Shown: piece after piece, positions 7,346 to 15,668 of the stretch | How the letters are laid out: the number at the start of each line of letters is the position of its first letter | Numbering within the stretch: position 1 is the first letter of the stretch | Assembly: GCF_934636505.1 (NCBI RefSeq) | Contig: NZ_CAKUAL010000004.1 | Coordinates: forward strand, 1-58,448 | Direction of reading: 5' to 3' | Source: an uncultured Ellagibacter sp. | Lineage (GTDB): Bacteria > Actinomycetota > Coriobacteriia > Coriobacteriales > Eggerthellaceae | DNA length: 58,448 nucleotides | Notes under the pieces: generated by a model | What the model was told of the DNA's origin: nothing | Database searches by the model: none | What the model saw: only the letters and a program-made list of their open reading frames with translations | Position numbers and translations under genes: made by a program

Positions 7346-8893
7346 GTGGAGAATAAAACAGCGGGAATCAGCTGGGCCTTGTCGAGCATCGGCAATAGGC
7401 TTCCGCAGCTTCGATATCTAAGCTATAGCTTTTACGGAGCATGGATCCTGCTTTCCGTGACGGGGGTCGATTTGGTTTCCCTTTCGGGGGCGGACGACGC
7501 TGTATCGCGTTTCTTGCGCAACTATATGCTCTCCGGCATCCCGCTGACCGCGTGCCTGTTTTTGGCAGGTGCGTTCGACTCGTTTTTCAACAGGCGCATT
7601 GCACACGGTCCGCTGGCGATCGTCATGGCCGTCATCGCCTCGGTATCCACGTTTATCGTCGCGACGGGTTATGGCACTGGAAGCCTCGCTTATGACGTTG
7701 CCATGGCGGGAACGGGTCTCGGCACGGCGTTTGTGTGCTTGCGCGTCGGTCTGGTGACCAGCCGTCTGAGCGGCACGGAGGCGTGCATCACCATCAGCAG
7801 CGCAGCGCTTCTTTCCTTCCTCATTTACTTTGCGGTGAAGGGCGCTCCGGGCGACATCTCGATTGTTCTCGTGTCGCTTTTGCCGTTCGCGTCGGTGTTC
7901 TGCTCGTTCTGCGTGCCCGATGAGGTGAGCAAGTCCGACCCGCTTGAAGAGGCGATTAGCATCGATAAGCTGCCGCGTGGGTTCTTCGTGCGCCTCGTTC
8001 TTGCCGTGTGCGCGTTTGCGCTGGCTGCAGGCGTGTCGAAGGGCATCGGCATGATCGTCGTCAGTGGCGCGTCGACGCCGATCGAATGCATCATCTCGAT
8101 TGTGTGCATCGCGGGCTTCATCTTGGGGTTGTGCCTGCTCCTTCGCACGCGCAACTTCAACGTGAGCTCGCTTTATCTGCCGATCGGCCTGCTCATGGCG
8201 TTCGCGATGCTCGTCACGCCGGTGCTGGGCTCCCCCGACATCGTGCAGAGCGCGATCACGGGCGTGCTGTACAACATCTTCGTGATCGTGGTGTGGTGCT
8301 TGCTCGTCGACCTTGCGGGTCGAACGACGCTCACTCCCACGCGCGTGTTCGGCTTCGGGCGCGGCGCGTCGGCTCTCGGCACGACGGTCGGCGTCGTGGT
8401 GGTGATGCTGAACCAGGGGCTTTTCTCGGGCGATTCCGTTTACTACGTGGCCTATCTTGCCGTCATGAGCGTCCTTCTCGTGCTTGCGTTCACCTTGGCG
8501 CTTTCCACGGGCACTATCGAGCGGGCGCTCGACGTGATGCTCGCGAAGCAGGAGCAGCAGGCGGTCGAGCGCTTAAGCCAGCGCGCCGCCGAAGGACAAG
8601 TCCCTAACGAATCGACGACAAATGTCGAACGGGCAAATACCCCCGAGGAGGCGCCCGGTGCGCTTTTCGATCGCGCATGCACGACGCTCGCTTCGGAGGC
8701 GAAGCTGACGGCGCGCGAGACGGAAGTGCTCGCCTTGCTCGCGCGCGGCAGAACGATCGGATACGTTGCCGACGAGTTGGTCATCGCGCAGAACACGGCG
8801 AAAGGCTACGTGAAAAACGTGTACGCGAAGCTCGGCGTGCACTCGCGCCAGGAGCTCATCGACGCGGTCGAGGAGCTTTATCTCAAGATGTAG
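7346..8893 (+). CDS. LuxR-family regulator with polytopic membrane sensor domain
   Basis: A 515-residue protein with about 10-12 hydrophobic helices through residue 390, a charged linker and a C-terminal LuxR/GerE helix-turn-helix from residue 454 (LTARETEVLALLARG, then AQNTAKGYVKNVYAKLGVHSR). There is no receiver domain, so the membrane part probably senses a ligand directly. Regulators of this design are abundant in Eggerthella and relatives and are linked there to neighbouring catabolic molybdoenzyme genes. The GTG start at 7346 is supported by AGGGGA 5 bp upstream. It lies upstream of, and in the same direction as, the molybdoenzyme genes from 9298, whose regulator it is likely to be. Its 3' end overlaps the convergent zinc-ribbon gene by 11 bp. 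Confidence 0.85.
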   Translation: MENKTAGISWALSSIGNRLPQLRYLSYSFYGAWILLSVTGVDLVSLSGADDAVSRFLRNYMLSGIPLTACLFLAGAFDSFFNRRIAHGPLAIVMAVIASVSTFIVATGYGTGSLAYDVAMAGTGLGTAFVCLRVGLVTSRLSGTEACITISSAALLSFLIYFAVKGAPGDISIVLVSLLPFASVFCSFCVPDEVSKSDPLEEAISIDKLPRGFFVRLVLAVCAFALAAGVSKGIGMIVVSGASTPIECIISIVCIAGFILGLCLLLRTRNFNVSSLYLPIGLLMAFAMLVTPVLGSPDIVQSAITGVLYNIFVIVVWCLLVDLAGRTTLTPTRVFGFGRGASALGTTVGVVVVMLNQGLFSGDSVYYVAYLAVMSVLLVLAFTLALSTGTIERALDVMLAKQEQQAVERLSQRAAEGQVPNESTTNVERANTPEEAPGALFDRACTTLASEAKLTARETEVLALLARGRTIGYVADELVIAQNTAKGYVKNVYAKLGVHSRQELIDAVEELYLKM

Positions 8894-9056
8894 GCGCGGC
8901 GGGCTTGATGACCTTCTGCGCAAGGGAGGTGCCCCCGCATGCAGGGCACGCACCTGCCCCCACGGGTACCTCCGTCCCGCAGCTTTTGCACACCACGACG
9001 ACCTTGATCGAGAACATGCCGCACTTGTTGCAGTGCGTGCAGGTGTAACACGACAT
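8883..9056 (-). CDS. 57-residue zinc-ribbon mini-protein
   Basis: A small protein with eight cysteines in four CxxC pairs: MSCYTCTHCNKCGMF, then VCKSCG and ACPACGG, enough for one or two zinc ribbons. The start is set by a very strong AAGGAGGGAG five bases before the ATG at 9056. It is convergent with, and overlaps, the luxR stop, and it is divergent from the molybdoenzyme operon, sharing its 240 bp upstream region. Its function is unknown. A metal-handling or partner role for the adjacent enzyme is only a guess from position. Confidence 0.75.
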   Translation of the reverse strand: MSCYTCTHCNKCGMFSIKVVVVCKSCGTEVPVGAGACPACGGTSLAQKVIKPAAPTS

Positions 9057-9110
9057 AGTCTCCCTCCTTTTCCCGCTATACAGCATACCCTACTTTCTTT
9101 CCCCAGGTGA

Positions 9111-9208
9111 GACCCGTAGGGGGGAGTCCGACCCCCCCGCTATGGGGGGTTTGCGTCCCGAAGCGTGGGAATGCCTGAAACACCCCGCGACGGGTCTTTC
9201 TCCCCCCC
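9111..9208 (+). promoter_or_regulatory. Leader with G/C homopolymer tracts forming alternative hairpins
   Basis: In the divergent region ahead of the molybdoenzyme gene are G6 (9119-9124), C7 (9132-9138), G6 (9144-9149) and C7 (9202-9208). G6/C7 and C7/G6 hairpins share the same C tract and so exclude each other. GACCCGT (9111-9117) also pairs with ACGGGTC (9190-9196). This could be a switching leader or a slippage-prone region. No promoter was firmly recognised. Confidence 0.4.
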
Positions 9209-9297
9209 AGCTTCAGAAGCGTAGAGTTCGGGTTGCTCGAAATGACGCGAGGGTCTGGCGAGGCCTTCGCGAAAACCGACGAAGGAGGGGGAGTGTA

Positions 9298-11598
9298 ATG
9301 GGAGAAACTTGCGCTTCGTGCAAGCCATTCATCACCGAAGAAGACGGGGTATTGAAAGTCCGCACCTGCGCATGGTCGCCTCCGGGAGACCATCCGGTTG
9401 GATGCGGCATGTTCATCCATGTGAAGGACGGCAAGATTGTGAAGGTGGAAGGCGACCCGAGCCATCCGATCACGCAAGGCCGTCTGTGCCCGAGATGCAT
9501 CGCGCTCGACGAGGTCGTCTACCACAAGGACCGTCTGCTGAGCCCCATGAAGCGTGCCCGCGAAGATCGCGGTAAGGATACGTGGGAGAAAATTTCTTGG
9601 GACGAGGCCTACGATTTGCTCGAGGAGAAGATTCGCGGCTTCCAGGAGAACTACGGTGCCGAGTGCATCTTCACGCTGACGGGCACGGGTCGCGAGTCGA
9701 CGCTTTATGCTCCGGTGTACGGCCCGGCTATCATGAACACGCCGAACGGTGCATCGACCTATCCGTTCTCGGGCGAGGCGTGCTACGGCCCGCGCGCTAC
9801 CATCGTGAACTACCTGCTGGGTGCAGGCGTGCCCGAAATCGACTCCGCGCAGTTCTTCCCCGATCGCTACGACGATCCGCGCTGGGTTTGCCCGAAGTAC
9901 ATCATGGTGTGGGGCAAGGACCCGCTCTACTCGAGCCCCGACGGATTCTTCGGCCACAGCATCATCGATATCATGAAGCGCGGTGCGAAGATCATCACCG
10001 TCGACCCGCGTCTGACCTGGCTCGGCGCGCACTCGGAATACCACCTGCAGCTGCGCCCCGGCACCGACGCTGCTGTCGGCATGGGCTTTTTGAACGTCAT
10101 CATCTCCGAGGACCTCTACGATCATGATTTTGTCGAAAAGTGGTGCTACGGCTTCGAGGAGCTCTCCGAGGCGGTGAAGCCTTGGACGCCCGAGAAGGTC
10201 GAGGAGGTTTCCTGGGTCGATCCTGAGCAGCTCGTGGGAGCCGCACGCGCCTTCGCGACGAATGCGCCTTCTACCGCGACCTGGGGCGTTGCGCTTGACC
10301 AGTCCAAGCAGTCCACGCAGGCGGCACAGTGCTTCATGGCGATTTGCGCCATTTGCGGCTACATCGACGTGCCCGGCGGAATCACCATCACGAAGCCTAC
10401 GAGCTTCATCGGTCAGTGGCGCTATGACATGTCCGACACGCTCACCGAGGGCATGGCGGAGAAGCATATCGTTGACCCCACGGGCAAGTACCGCATGTTC
10501 AACACGGGCGCTGCCATGGGCGGCGTTCAGGGCGACACGCTTCTGAACTGGCTCGAGGGCATGTACAAGGATTATCCCGAGTATTACCCGCTGCGCATGT
10601 GCTGGCTTATCGGCTCGAACCCGCTCGCCTGCATGGCTGACCAGCCGCAGCGTTGGTATGCGGCGATGAAGGACCTTGATTTCATCGTGGCGCAGGACAT
10701 CTTCATGACCCCGACCATCATGGGCCTGTGCGATTTGGTTTTGCCGCTTTCGACCTTCGCCGAGCACGATGGCCTGGTCACGCCGAACTACGGGCGCAAC
10801 CAGCACTTCGTGGGCGCTATGAACACCGCGGTGGAGAACCCCAACACGAAAAGCGACCTCGAGATCTTGGTCGACATGGGCAAGCGCATGCGCCCCGAGA
10901 TCTGGGGGAACTTCACCACGATTGATGACTTCTTCGACACCAAGCTGAAGGAGAACTACGGCTACGGCATCGAGGAACTGCGCGAGAAGTCCGTCATCCA
11001 AGCCGACTACAAGTACCGCAAGTACGAGACAGGCGATTTGCGCGACGACGGGCAGCCCGGTTTCCAGACGGTCACCGGCCGCGTGGAGCTGTACTCCTAC
11101 GTGCTCGAGGCCTATGACGAAAAGCCGGTTCCCTATTTCGAGGAACCTGACTACAGCCCCGTGTCCCAACCGCCTGAGGTCGTGGAGAAGTATCCGCTCG
11201 TCTATACCACGGGTGGTCGCCACATCAGCGCTTTCCATTCCGAGCACCGACAGGTTCCCTCGCTGCGCGCGCTGCATCCCGATCCGCTTGTGACCATCAA
11301 CCCGGCAACGGCCGAGAAGTACGGCATCCGCGAAGGCGACTGGGTGCGCGTCGAGACCATGTTCGGCAAGTGCACGCAGAAGGCGCACCTCACCTACGAG
11401 GTCAACGAGAAGACCGTTCACGTGGAACACGCCTGGTGGTTCCCCGAGCAGGACGGCGAAGCTCCCAATCTCTTCGGTGTGTTCGACGCGAATGCCAACA
11501 ACCTCATTCCGCATGAGAGCGTCGGCGTCACCGGATATGGCGCGCCGTACAAGAACGGCATTTGCTCCATCACGCGCGTCGACAGCATGAAAGACTAG
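9298..11598 (+). CDS. Molybdopterin (bis-MGD) oxidoreductase, catalytic subunit, cytoplasmic
   Basis: A 766-residue DMSO-reductase-superfamily enzyme. The start at 9298 follows GAAGGAGG. There is no twin-arginine signal. The N-terminal iron-sulfur region is unusual: TCAWSPPGDHPVGCG (Cys24, Cys36) with LCPRC (Cys64, Cys67), plus CASC at 5-8. A Cys at 162 (GEACYGP) is a candidate molybdenum ligand. The later MGD-binding parts are typical (IMVWGKDPLY, TTGGRHIS, NLIPHESVGVTGYGAPYKN). Cytoplasmic enzymes of this superfamily with a small ferredoxin partner include acetylene hydratase, pyrogallol transhydroxylase and the gut catechol dehydroxylases. A LuxR membrane regulator upstream and an MFS carrier downstream fit an inducible enzyme for an imported aromatic or other organic acceptor. 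The substrate is not known. Confidence 0.9.
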   Translation: MGETCASCKPFITEEDGVLKVRTCAWSPPGDHPVGCGMFIHVKDGKIVKVEGDPSHPITQGRLCPRCIALDEVVYHKDRLLSPMKRAREDRGKDTWEKISWDEAYDLLEEKIRGFQENYGAECIFTLTGTGRESTLYAPVYGPAIMNTPNGASTYPFSGEACYGPRATIVNYLLGAGVPEIDSAQFFPDRYDDPRWVCPKYIMVWGKDPLYSSPDGFFGHSIIDIMKRGAKIITVDPRLTWLGAHSEYHLQLRPGTDAAVGMGFLNVIISEDLYDHDFVEKWCYGFEELSEAVKPWTPEKVEEVSWVDPEQLVGAARAFATNAPSTATWGVALDQSKQSTQAAQCFMAICAICGYIDVPGGITITKPTSFIGQWRYDMSDTLTEGMAEKHIVDPTGKYRMFNTGAAMGGVQGDTLLNWLEGMYKDYPEYYPLRMCWLIGSNPLACMADQPQRWYAAMKDLDFIVAQDIFMTPTIMGLCDLVLPLSTFAEHDGLVTPNYGRNQHFVGAMNTAVENPNTKSDLEILVDMGKRMRPEIWGNFTTIDDFFDTKLKENYGYGIEELREKSVIQADYKYRKYETGDLRDDGQPGFQTVTGRVELYSYVLEAYDEKPVPYFEEPDYSPVSQPPEVVEKYPLVYTTGGRHISAFHSEHRQVPSLRALHPDPLVTINPATAEKYGIREGDWVRVETMFGKCTQKAHLTYEVNEKTVHVEHAWWFPEQDGEAPNLFGVFDANANNLIPHESVGVTGYGAPYKNGICSITRVDSMKD

Positions 11599-11610
11599 GG
11601 GGTGTGCGAC

Positions 11611-11943
11611 ATGCAACATGCGATGATCATCGATTACAAGTACTGCACCGGATGCGAATCCTGCGTCGTCTCCTGCGCGAAGGAAAAAGGCCTTGGCGCT
11701 GAAGAGTGGGGCATGAAGGTCGAGCAGATCGGCCCGAACAAGATCGGCGGCAAGTGGGAATGGGACTACGTTCCCGTGCCGTCCCGGGCGTGTGATCTGT
11801 GCGCCGAGCGCCGCGAGGCGGGCAAGGTGCCGCTGTGCGAGTTGCACTGCCTGGCGAAATGCATCGAGGTCGTGCCCGTCGAGGACGTCTCGAAGCGTTT
11901 GGCCGATCTCGGCGAGCACAAGGTGTGCTGCTTCATGCCGTAG
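11611..11943 (+). CDS. Small ferredoxin-like electron-transfer subunit
   Basis: A 110-residue partner of the preceding molybdoenzyme. Cys12-x2-Cys15-x2-Cys18-x3-Cys22 and Cys61-x2-Cys64-x11-Cys76-x3-Cys80 fit two [4Fe-4S] clusters in the DmsB-like fold, about half the size of a four-cluster DmsB. Three extra cysteines (84, 106, 107) lie near the end. The ATG at 11611 follows AGGGGGTG; a GTG 9 bp upstream is possible. It starts 12 bp after the catalytic gene, so the two are one operon. Confidence 0.88.
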   Translation: MQHAMIIDYKYCTGCESCVVSCAKEKGLGAEEWGMKVEQIGPNKIGGKWEWDYVPVPSRACDLCAERREAGKVPLCELHCLAKCIEVVPVEDVSKRLADLGEHKVCCFMP

Positions 11944-11973
11944 GGCATCGTAAGGAAACTATCCATCCCTCAC

Positions 11974-12012
11974 ATGCGCGGTTCGTTTCCCTCGCTTAGA
12001 CGGACCGCGCAT
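11974..12012 (+). other. Intercistronic hairpin
   Basis: ATGCGCGGTTCG (11974-11985) pairs with CGGACCGCGCAT (12001-12012), one wobble, 15 nt loop. There is no U-tract, so it may act as an mRNA stability or partial termination element between the ferredoxin gene and the next gene. Confidence 0.5.
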
Positions 12013-12073
12013 TCCCCAAACAGCAAAACCCATCACTCTCATATGACGCGCCTTGCGACGTGAAGGAGGTTCT

Positions 12074-12541
12074 ATGCCTCAGAAAAGACAAGGGTTCACC
12101 ACCATGGTCGACCTTGCCGAGTTCGAGAAAACCACCTGGTCATTTCTCACGAACATCAAGATGACCTGGCAATACGACGGGATGGCGTACCTGTTTCGCG
12201 AAGCGGGAATCCCGCTTTACGGCATCGACCGCGGAACGACGAAGATGAACCACCCAATTGCAGCGATGGCAATCCCCATGAGCAAGGACAAGAACTACGG
12301 GGTTGACATATACGTGCCCGCCGACCGCAAGAAGAAAGCGGCTTCCCTCATTGAGGACGAGGAGAAGCTTGCCCGGGCGGCCGAGCTCGAAGCCGAGGTC
12401 GGAGGCGAGGCGCATGCGAGATTCAATGAAGAGGCGACGGAGAAGAAGGCGTCGTATCTCGAGATGAAAAAGGAAAGGAGGAGGGCGAAAAGGGGAGCGA
12501 TTTTCATGAAACTGCGCTCGCTCGGCGGTAGCGCGTCATAA
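12074..12541 (+). CDS. Uncharacterised 155-residue protein of the molybdoenzyme module
   Basis: Not recognised with confidence. The start is set by GAAGGAGG before ATG 12074. Residues 1-95 look like a compact alpha/beta domain (MAYLFREAGIPLYGIDRGTT, then YGVDIYVPADRKKKAASLI), faintly like DUF2007-type signal-transducing domains in which a short strand-helix unit ends with a V-P-x-D/E segment. The last 60 residues are highly charged (EEKLARAAELEAEV; KKERRRAKRG) and probably helical. There is no signal peptide, membrane helix or cysteine. It sits between the ferredoxin and MFS genes on the same strand, so it probably serves the same pathway, perhaps as a maturation or regulatory factor. Confidence 0.7.
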   Translation: MPQKRQGFTTMVDLAEFEKTTWSFLTNIKMTWQYDGMAYLFREAGIPLYGIDRGTTKMNHPIAAMAIPMSKDKNYGVDIYVPADRKKKAASLIEDEEKLARAAELEAEVGGEAHARFNEEATEKKASYLEMKKERRRAKRGAIFMKLRSLGGSAS

Positions 12542-12606
12542 GGGGACGCTTTCGCCGGTCGATCGCAACGATCCGATTCAATTGCTATCTCAGAAAGGAA
12601 GCGGCA

Positions 12607-13914
12607 ATGCTTCAAACCATTGAAGATACCGCCCCATCAAAAAAGGGGAACGGCCTCCATTACGCATTCGTCATCTGCCTTGGTGGCTTCTTAACGCAGG
12701 CCATCGTCTTGAGCTGTCAGCGACTTCCCGCGGTCGCGCTCGAGCCGATTCGACAGACGCTCGGCGTGAGCTACGCCGACGTCGGCCTCATCACCTCGGT
12801 GTTCATGATTTTCTACGCGGGCTTGTCCATTGTATGGGGCATGCTCGGTGACAAGATCGGCACCCGTTGGGCGATGACCATCGCCTGCGGCCTTGCCTCT
12901 GTCGGCGCGCTGCTGTTCGGCTTTTTCGCCCAGTACGGACTGCCAGTTGCGATTGGCACCTGGGCTATCGCGGGCGTCGGCACGGCCGGCCTGCTCATGG
13001 CCATCCTGCCGAAGATCGTCTCCCGCTGGTTCGCCCCGCATCGCCGCGGCTTCGGCATGAGCCTCATCACGCCGGGCGCGAACTTCTCGGCGATCATCCT
13101 AGGCATCATCGCGCCGCTTATCATCGGTGCGATGGGCTGGCAGTGGACCTATGTGATTTTCGGCATCGTGTTCGCCGTGATCACGGTCTTCGTGGCGATG
13201 TTCTTCCGCGAAGGACCCGAGGAGAAGGGTCTTGCACCCTATGGCGCTCCTGCAGGCACGCAGGCTGCTCCCGCGCCGAAGCTTGAGGAGCAGAAGTCGG
13301 GCAAGGTCGGCGCAGGCGAGGCGCTCAAGCGCGTTCTCAAGATGCCGATTTCCTGGCACTTCGGTATCTTCTACATCGTCTATCAGATCGGCTACATGGC
13401 GGCGACCCAGTACTACGTGGCTTCCATCCAGTCCGCTGGCTTCGATTTGGCCTCCGCGTCGCTCGCCATTACCTGGGGTGGCATCCTGACCATCATCTGC
13501 GAGCTTATTCTGGGCACGCTCTCCGACCATGTCGAGCGCAAGAACGTTATCGCTGCGGTGGTCGCGCTCTCCGGCATCTTCGGTCTGGCCTACTTCTTCT
13601 ACCTGACGAACACGCCTTCGCCCTCGCTTATGGTCTGCTGGATCTTCGTCGCGATCATCTCTGCGACGACGAGTGTCATCACGGTCATCATGACCACGGC
13701 AGGCGAGTACTACACCGACGATATCCGCGCGACGGGCACGGGCTTCATCGGCACGGTCAACGTCGTCGGCCGCTACCTCGGCCCGTGGCTTGCCGGTATG
13801 CTCATCGACGCAACGGGCGTTGTGGGCAACTCCTTCGGCATCGTCGGCGTGACGATGCTCATCGCGGCGGTCATCGCGTTCACCTTCCCGCGCCTTCGCA
13901 AGAAGGAGGCGTAA
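12607..13914 (+). CDS. MFS transporter, oxalate/formate-antiporter (OFA)-like
   Basis: A 435-residue major facilitator with 12 predicted membrane helices and a central cytoplasmic loop (about residues 205-235, APAGTQAAPAPKLEEQKSG). The helix 2-3 motif appears as WGMLGDKIGTRWAM. OFA-type carriers exchange small carboxylates. The start follows AGAAAGGAAG. It is the last gene of the molybdoenzyme module, 65 bp after the unknown protein, and is followed by a terminator. A role in importing the enzyme's substrate or exporting its product is inferred from context. Confidence 0.85.
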   Translation: MLQTIEDTAPSKKGNGLHYAFVICLGGFLTQAIVLSCQRLPAVALEPIRQTLGVSYADVGLITSVFMIFYAGLSIVWGMLGDKIGTRWAMTIACGLASVGALLFGFFAQYGLPVAIGTWAIAGVGTAGLLMAILPKIVSRWFAPHRRGFGMSLITPGANFSAIILGIIAPLIIGAMGWQWTYVIFGIVFAVITVFVAMFFREGPEEKGLAPYGAPAGTQAAPAPKLEEQKSGKVGAGEALKRVLKMPISWHFGIFYIVYQIGYMAATQYYVASIQSAGFDLASASLAITWGGILTIICELILGTLSDHVERKNVIAAVVALSGIFGLAYFFYLTNTPSPSLMVCWIFVAIISATTSVITVIMTTAGEYYTDDIRATGTGFIGTVNVVGRYLGPWLAGMLIDATGVVGNSFGIVGVTMLIAAVIAFTFPRLRKKEA

Positions 13915-13998
13915 GAAAACGACCTCGGAATCGGGCTTCCGCGCTGCCCGCCGCAGCGCTCGAGCTTGAGGGCGGGTCGGTTTCGATGCCAAGGCTTT

Positions 13999-14043
13999 AA
14001 GAGCCGGCAGCAGCACCGAGTGTGCGGTTGTCGGCTCTTTTTG
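13999..14043 (+). terminator. Terminator after the MFS gene
   Basis: The stem AAGAGCCG (13999-14006) / CGGCTCTT (14032-14039) has extra internal pairing and is followed by TTTTT. It separates the molybdoenzyme module from rpsA. Confidence 0.8.
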
Positions 14044-14091
14044 TGCATTCGCGAGCCTTGCAATTTCGTTTCGCCGAGGCGTGCCGGCCCG

Positions 14092-14125
14092 TGGTATACT
14101 AGCCAAGCTTATGGGAAAACCCATA
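14092..14125 (+). promoter_or_regulatory. rpsA: rpsA extended -10 promoter and leader hairpin
   Basis: TGGTATACT (14092-14100) is an extended -10 box; no good -35 is visible. Just downstream TATGGG-AAAA-CCCATA (14110-14125) forms a small hairpin at the 5' end of a leader of about 170 nt. The long leader may serve autoregulation by S1, which is inference. Confidence 0.5.
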
Positions 14126-14279
14126 GGCGGTAAATAATGTTGGCCCCCGAGACATGTTTTTTGCGCGGCCGGCAGCCTTCGGGCAGGTCGGTTTCTACTA
14201 CGTACGAACATGGTTTACACGTAAGCAATCAATCATGGCGAAGGGTCCCCGGAATTTGAAGGTTCGAAAGGGGTCCGTT

Positions 14280-15485
14280 TTGACCGAAATTAAGAACACT
14301 TCCGTCATCGACTTCACCGACATTTCCGACGAGGAAATGAACAAGATGATCGATGGCACGCTGACCGACTTCGACGAGGGCGATCTTGTCGACGGCACCG
14401 TGGTGAAGATTGAGCACGACGAGGTGCTCGTCGACATCGGATTCAAGAGCGAGGGCGTTATCCCCGTTCGCGAGCTCTCCATCCGCAAGGATGCCGATCC
14501 GTCCGAGATCGTCAACCTTGGCGACAAGATCGAGGCTCTCGTTCTCCAGAAGGAAGACAAGGACGGTCGCCTGATCCTCTCCAAGAAGCGTGCCGAGTAC
14601 GAGCGCGCCTGGATCAGCGTCGAAGAGAAGTTCAAGGCCGGCGAGACGGTCACCGGCGAGGTCATCGAAGTCGTCAAGGGCGGCCTCATCCTCGACATCG
14701 GCCTTCGCGGCTTTCTGCCCGCATCCCTCGTGGACCTTCGCCGCGTGAAGGACCTCGACATGTACCTGGGCACCGAGATCGAAGCCCGCGTCATCGAGAT
14801 GGATCGCAACCGCAACAACGTCGTGCTTTCCCGCCGCGTGCTGCTTGAGGAAGGCCGCAAGAACGAGCGCGCCGAGATCCTGTCCAAGCTTTCCAAGGGC
14901 ATGCGTCTCAAGGGCACCGTTTCCTCCATCGTCGACTTCGGCGCCTTCGTCGATCTCGGCGGTATCGACGGTCTGGTTCACATCTCCGAGCTCTCTTGGA
15001 ACCATGTCAACCATCCGTCCGAGGTCGTCAAGGTTGGCGACGAGGTCGAGGTCGAGGTTCTCGACGTCGATCTGCAGCGCGAGCGCATCTCCCTCGGCCT
15101 CAAGCAGACCACGGAGGATCCCTGGGTCAAGCTCGTCGAGGAGTACCCGGTTGGCTCCATCGTCGACGGCAAGGTCACCAAGATTGTTCCGTTCGGCGCG
15201 TTCATCGAGCTCGGCAACGGCATCGAGGGCCTGGTGCACATCTCCGAGATGGCTATGCGCCACATCGACACCCCGGCTCAGGTCGTCAAGCCTGGCCAGG
15301 ACGTCAAGGTGAAGGTCATGGAGATCAGCCCCGAGCGTCGTCGCATCTCCCTGTCCATGAAGGCTGCCGCTGAGGAACTCGGCTACGAGATCGAAGTGGA
15401 CGAGTCCGTCCAGGTCGAGGAGAAGCCGGCCAAGAAGCGTGAGAAGAAGGCTGAAAAGCCCGCCGAGGAGCAGGACGCCGAATAG
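14280..15485 (+). CDS. rpsA: Small ribosomal subunit protein bS1
   Basis: Four S1 OB-fold domains bind mRNA and support translation initiation. Repeat cores are visible at GTVVKIEHDEVLVDIGFKSE, GEVIEVVKGGLILDIGLRGF, GTVSSIVDFGAFVDLGG and GKVTKIVPFGAFIELGNG. This four-domain form with a Lys/Glu-rich tail (KKREKKAEKPAEEQDAE) is usual in actinobacteria. I favour the TTG at 14280 (401 residues) because AAAGGGG lies 6 nt upstream; the ATG at 14235 would add 15 residues but has no Shine-Dalgarno. It is monocistronic, with a promoter at 14092 and a strong terminator after the stop. Confidence 0.93.
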   Translation: MTEIKNTSVIDFTDISDEEMNKMIDGTLTDFDEGDLVDGTVVKIEHDEVLVDIGFKSEGVIPVRELSIRKDADPSEIVNLGDKIEALVLQKEDKDGRLILSKKRAEYERAWISVEEKFKAGETVTGEVIEVVKGGLILDIGLRGFLPASLVDLRRVKDLDMYLGTEIEARVIEMDRNRNNVVLSRRVLLEEGRKNERAEILSKLSKGMRLKGTVSSIVDFGAFVDLGGIDGLVHISELSWNHVNHPSEVVKVGDEVEVEVLDVDLQRERISLGLKQTTEDPWVKLVEEYPVGSIVDGKVTKIVPFGAFIELGNGIEGLVHISEMAMRHIDTPAQVVKPGQDVKVKVMEISPERRRISLSMKAAAEELGYEIEVDESVQVEEKPAKKREKKAEKPAEEQDAE

Positions 15486-15510
15486 CTCCAACTCGCATAG
15501 CGCAAACGTA

Positions 15511-15547
15511 AAAGGAACCCGTCAAATTTGGCGGGTTCCTTTTTTTG
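15511..15547 (+). terminator. Rho-independent terminator after rpsA
   Basis: A perfect 11 bp stem, AAAGGAACCCG (15511-15521) / CGGGTTCCTTT (15532-15542), is followed by a run of T. Confidence 0.93.
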
Positions 15548-15668
15548 TAAAGGGGCGGGTAATTTCGATGGCTATCTTGCCTATTGCGTCGTTTCGCCTT
15601 CGCCCCATGAGGCGCCAATACGTGTATTATGGTATGCAGAAGGTGCCAAACGTACGAGGAGGCAGGTC

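Noticed and set aside
9076..11919. A 947-codon open frame on the minus strand opposite the molybdoenzyme gene
   Set aside because: It mirrors the codon structure of a high-GC gene, its translation is Arg/His/Val-rich without any domain, and the plus strand encodes a clear family member.
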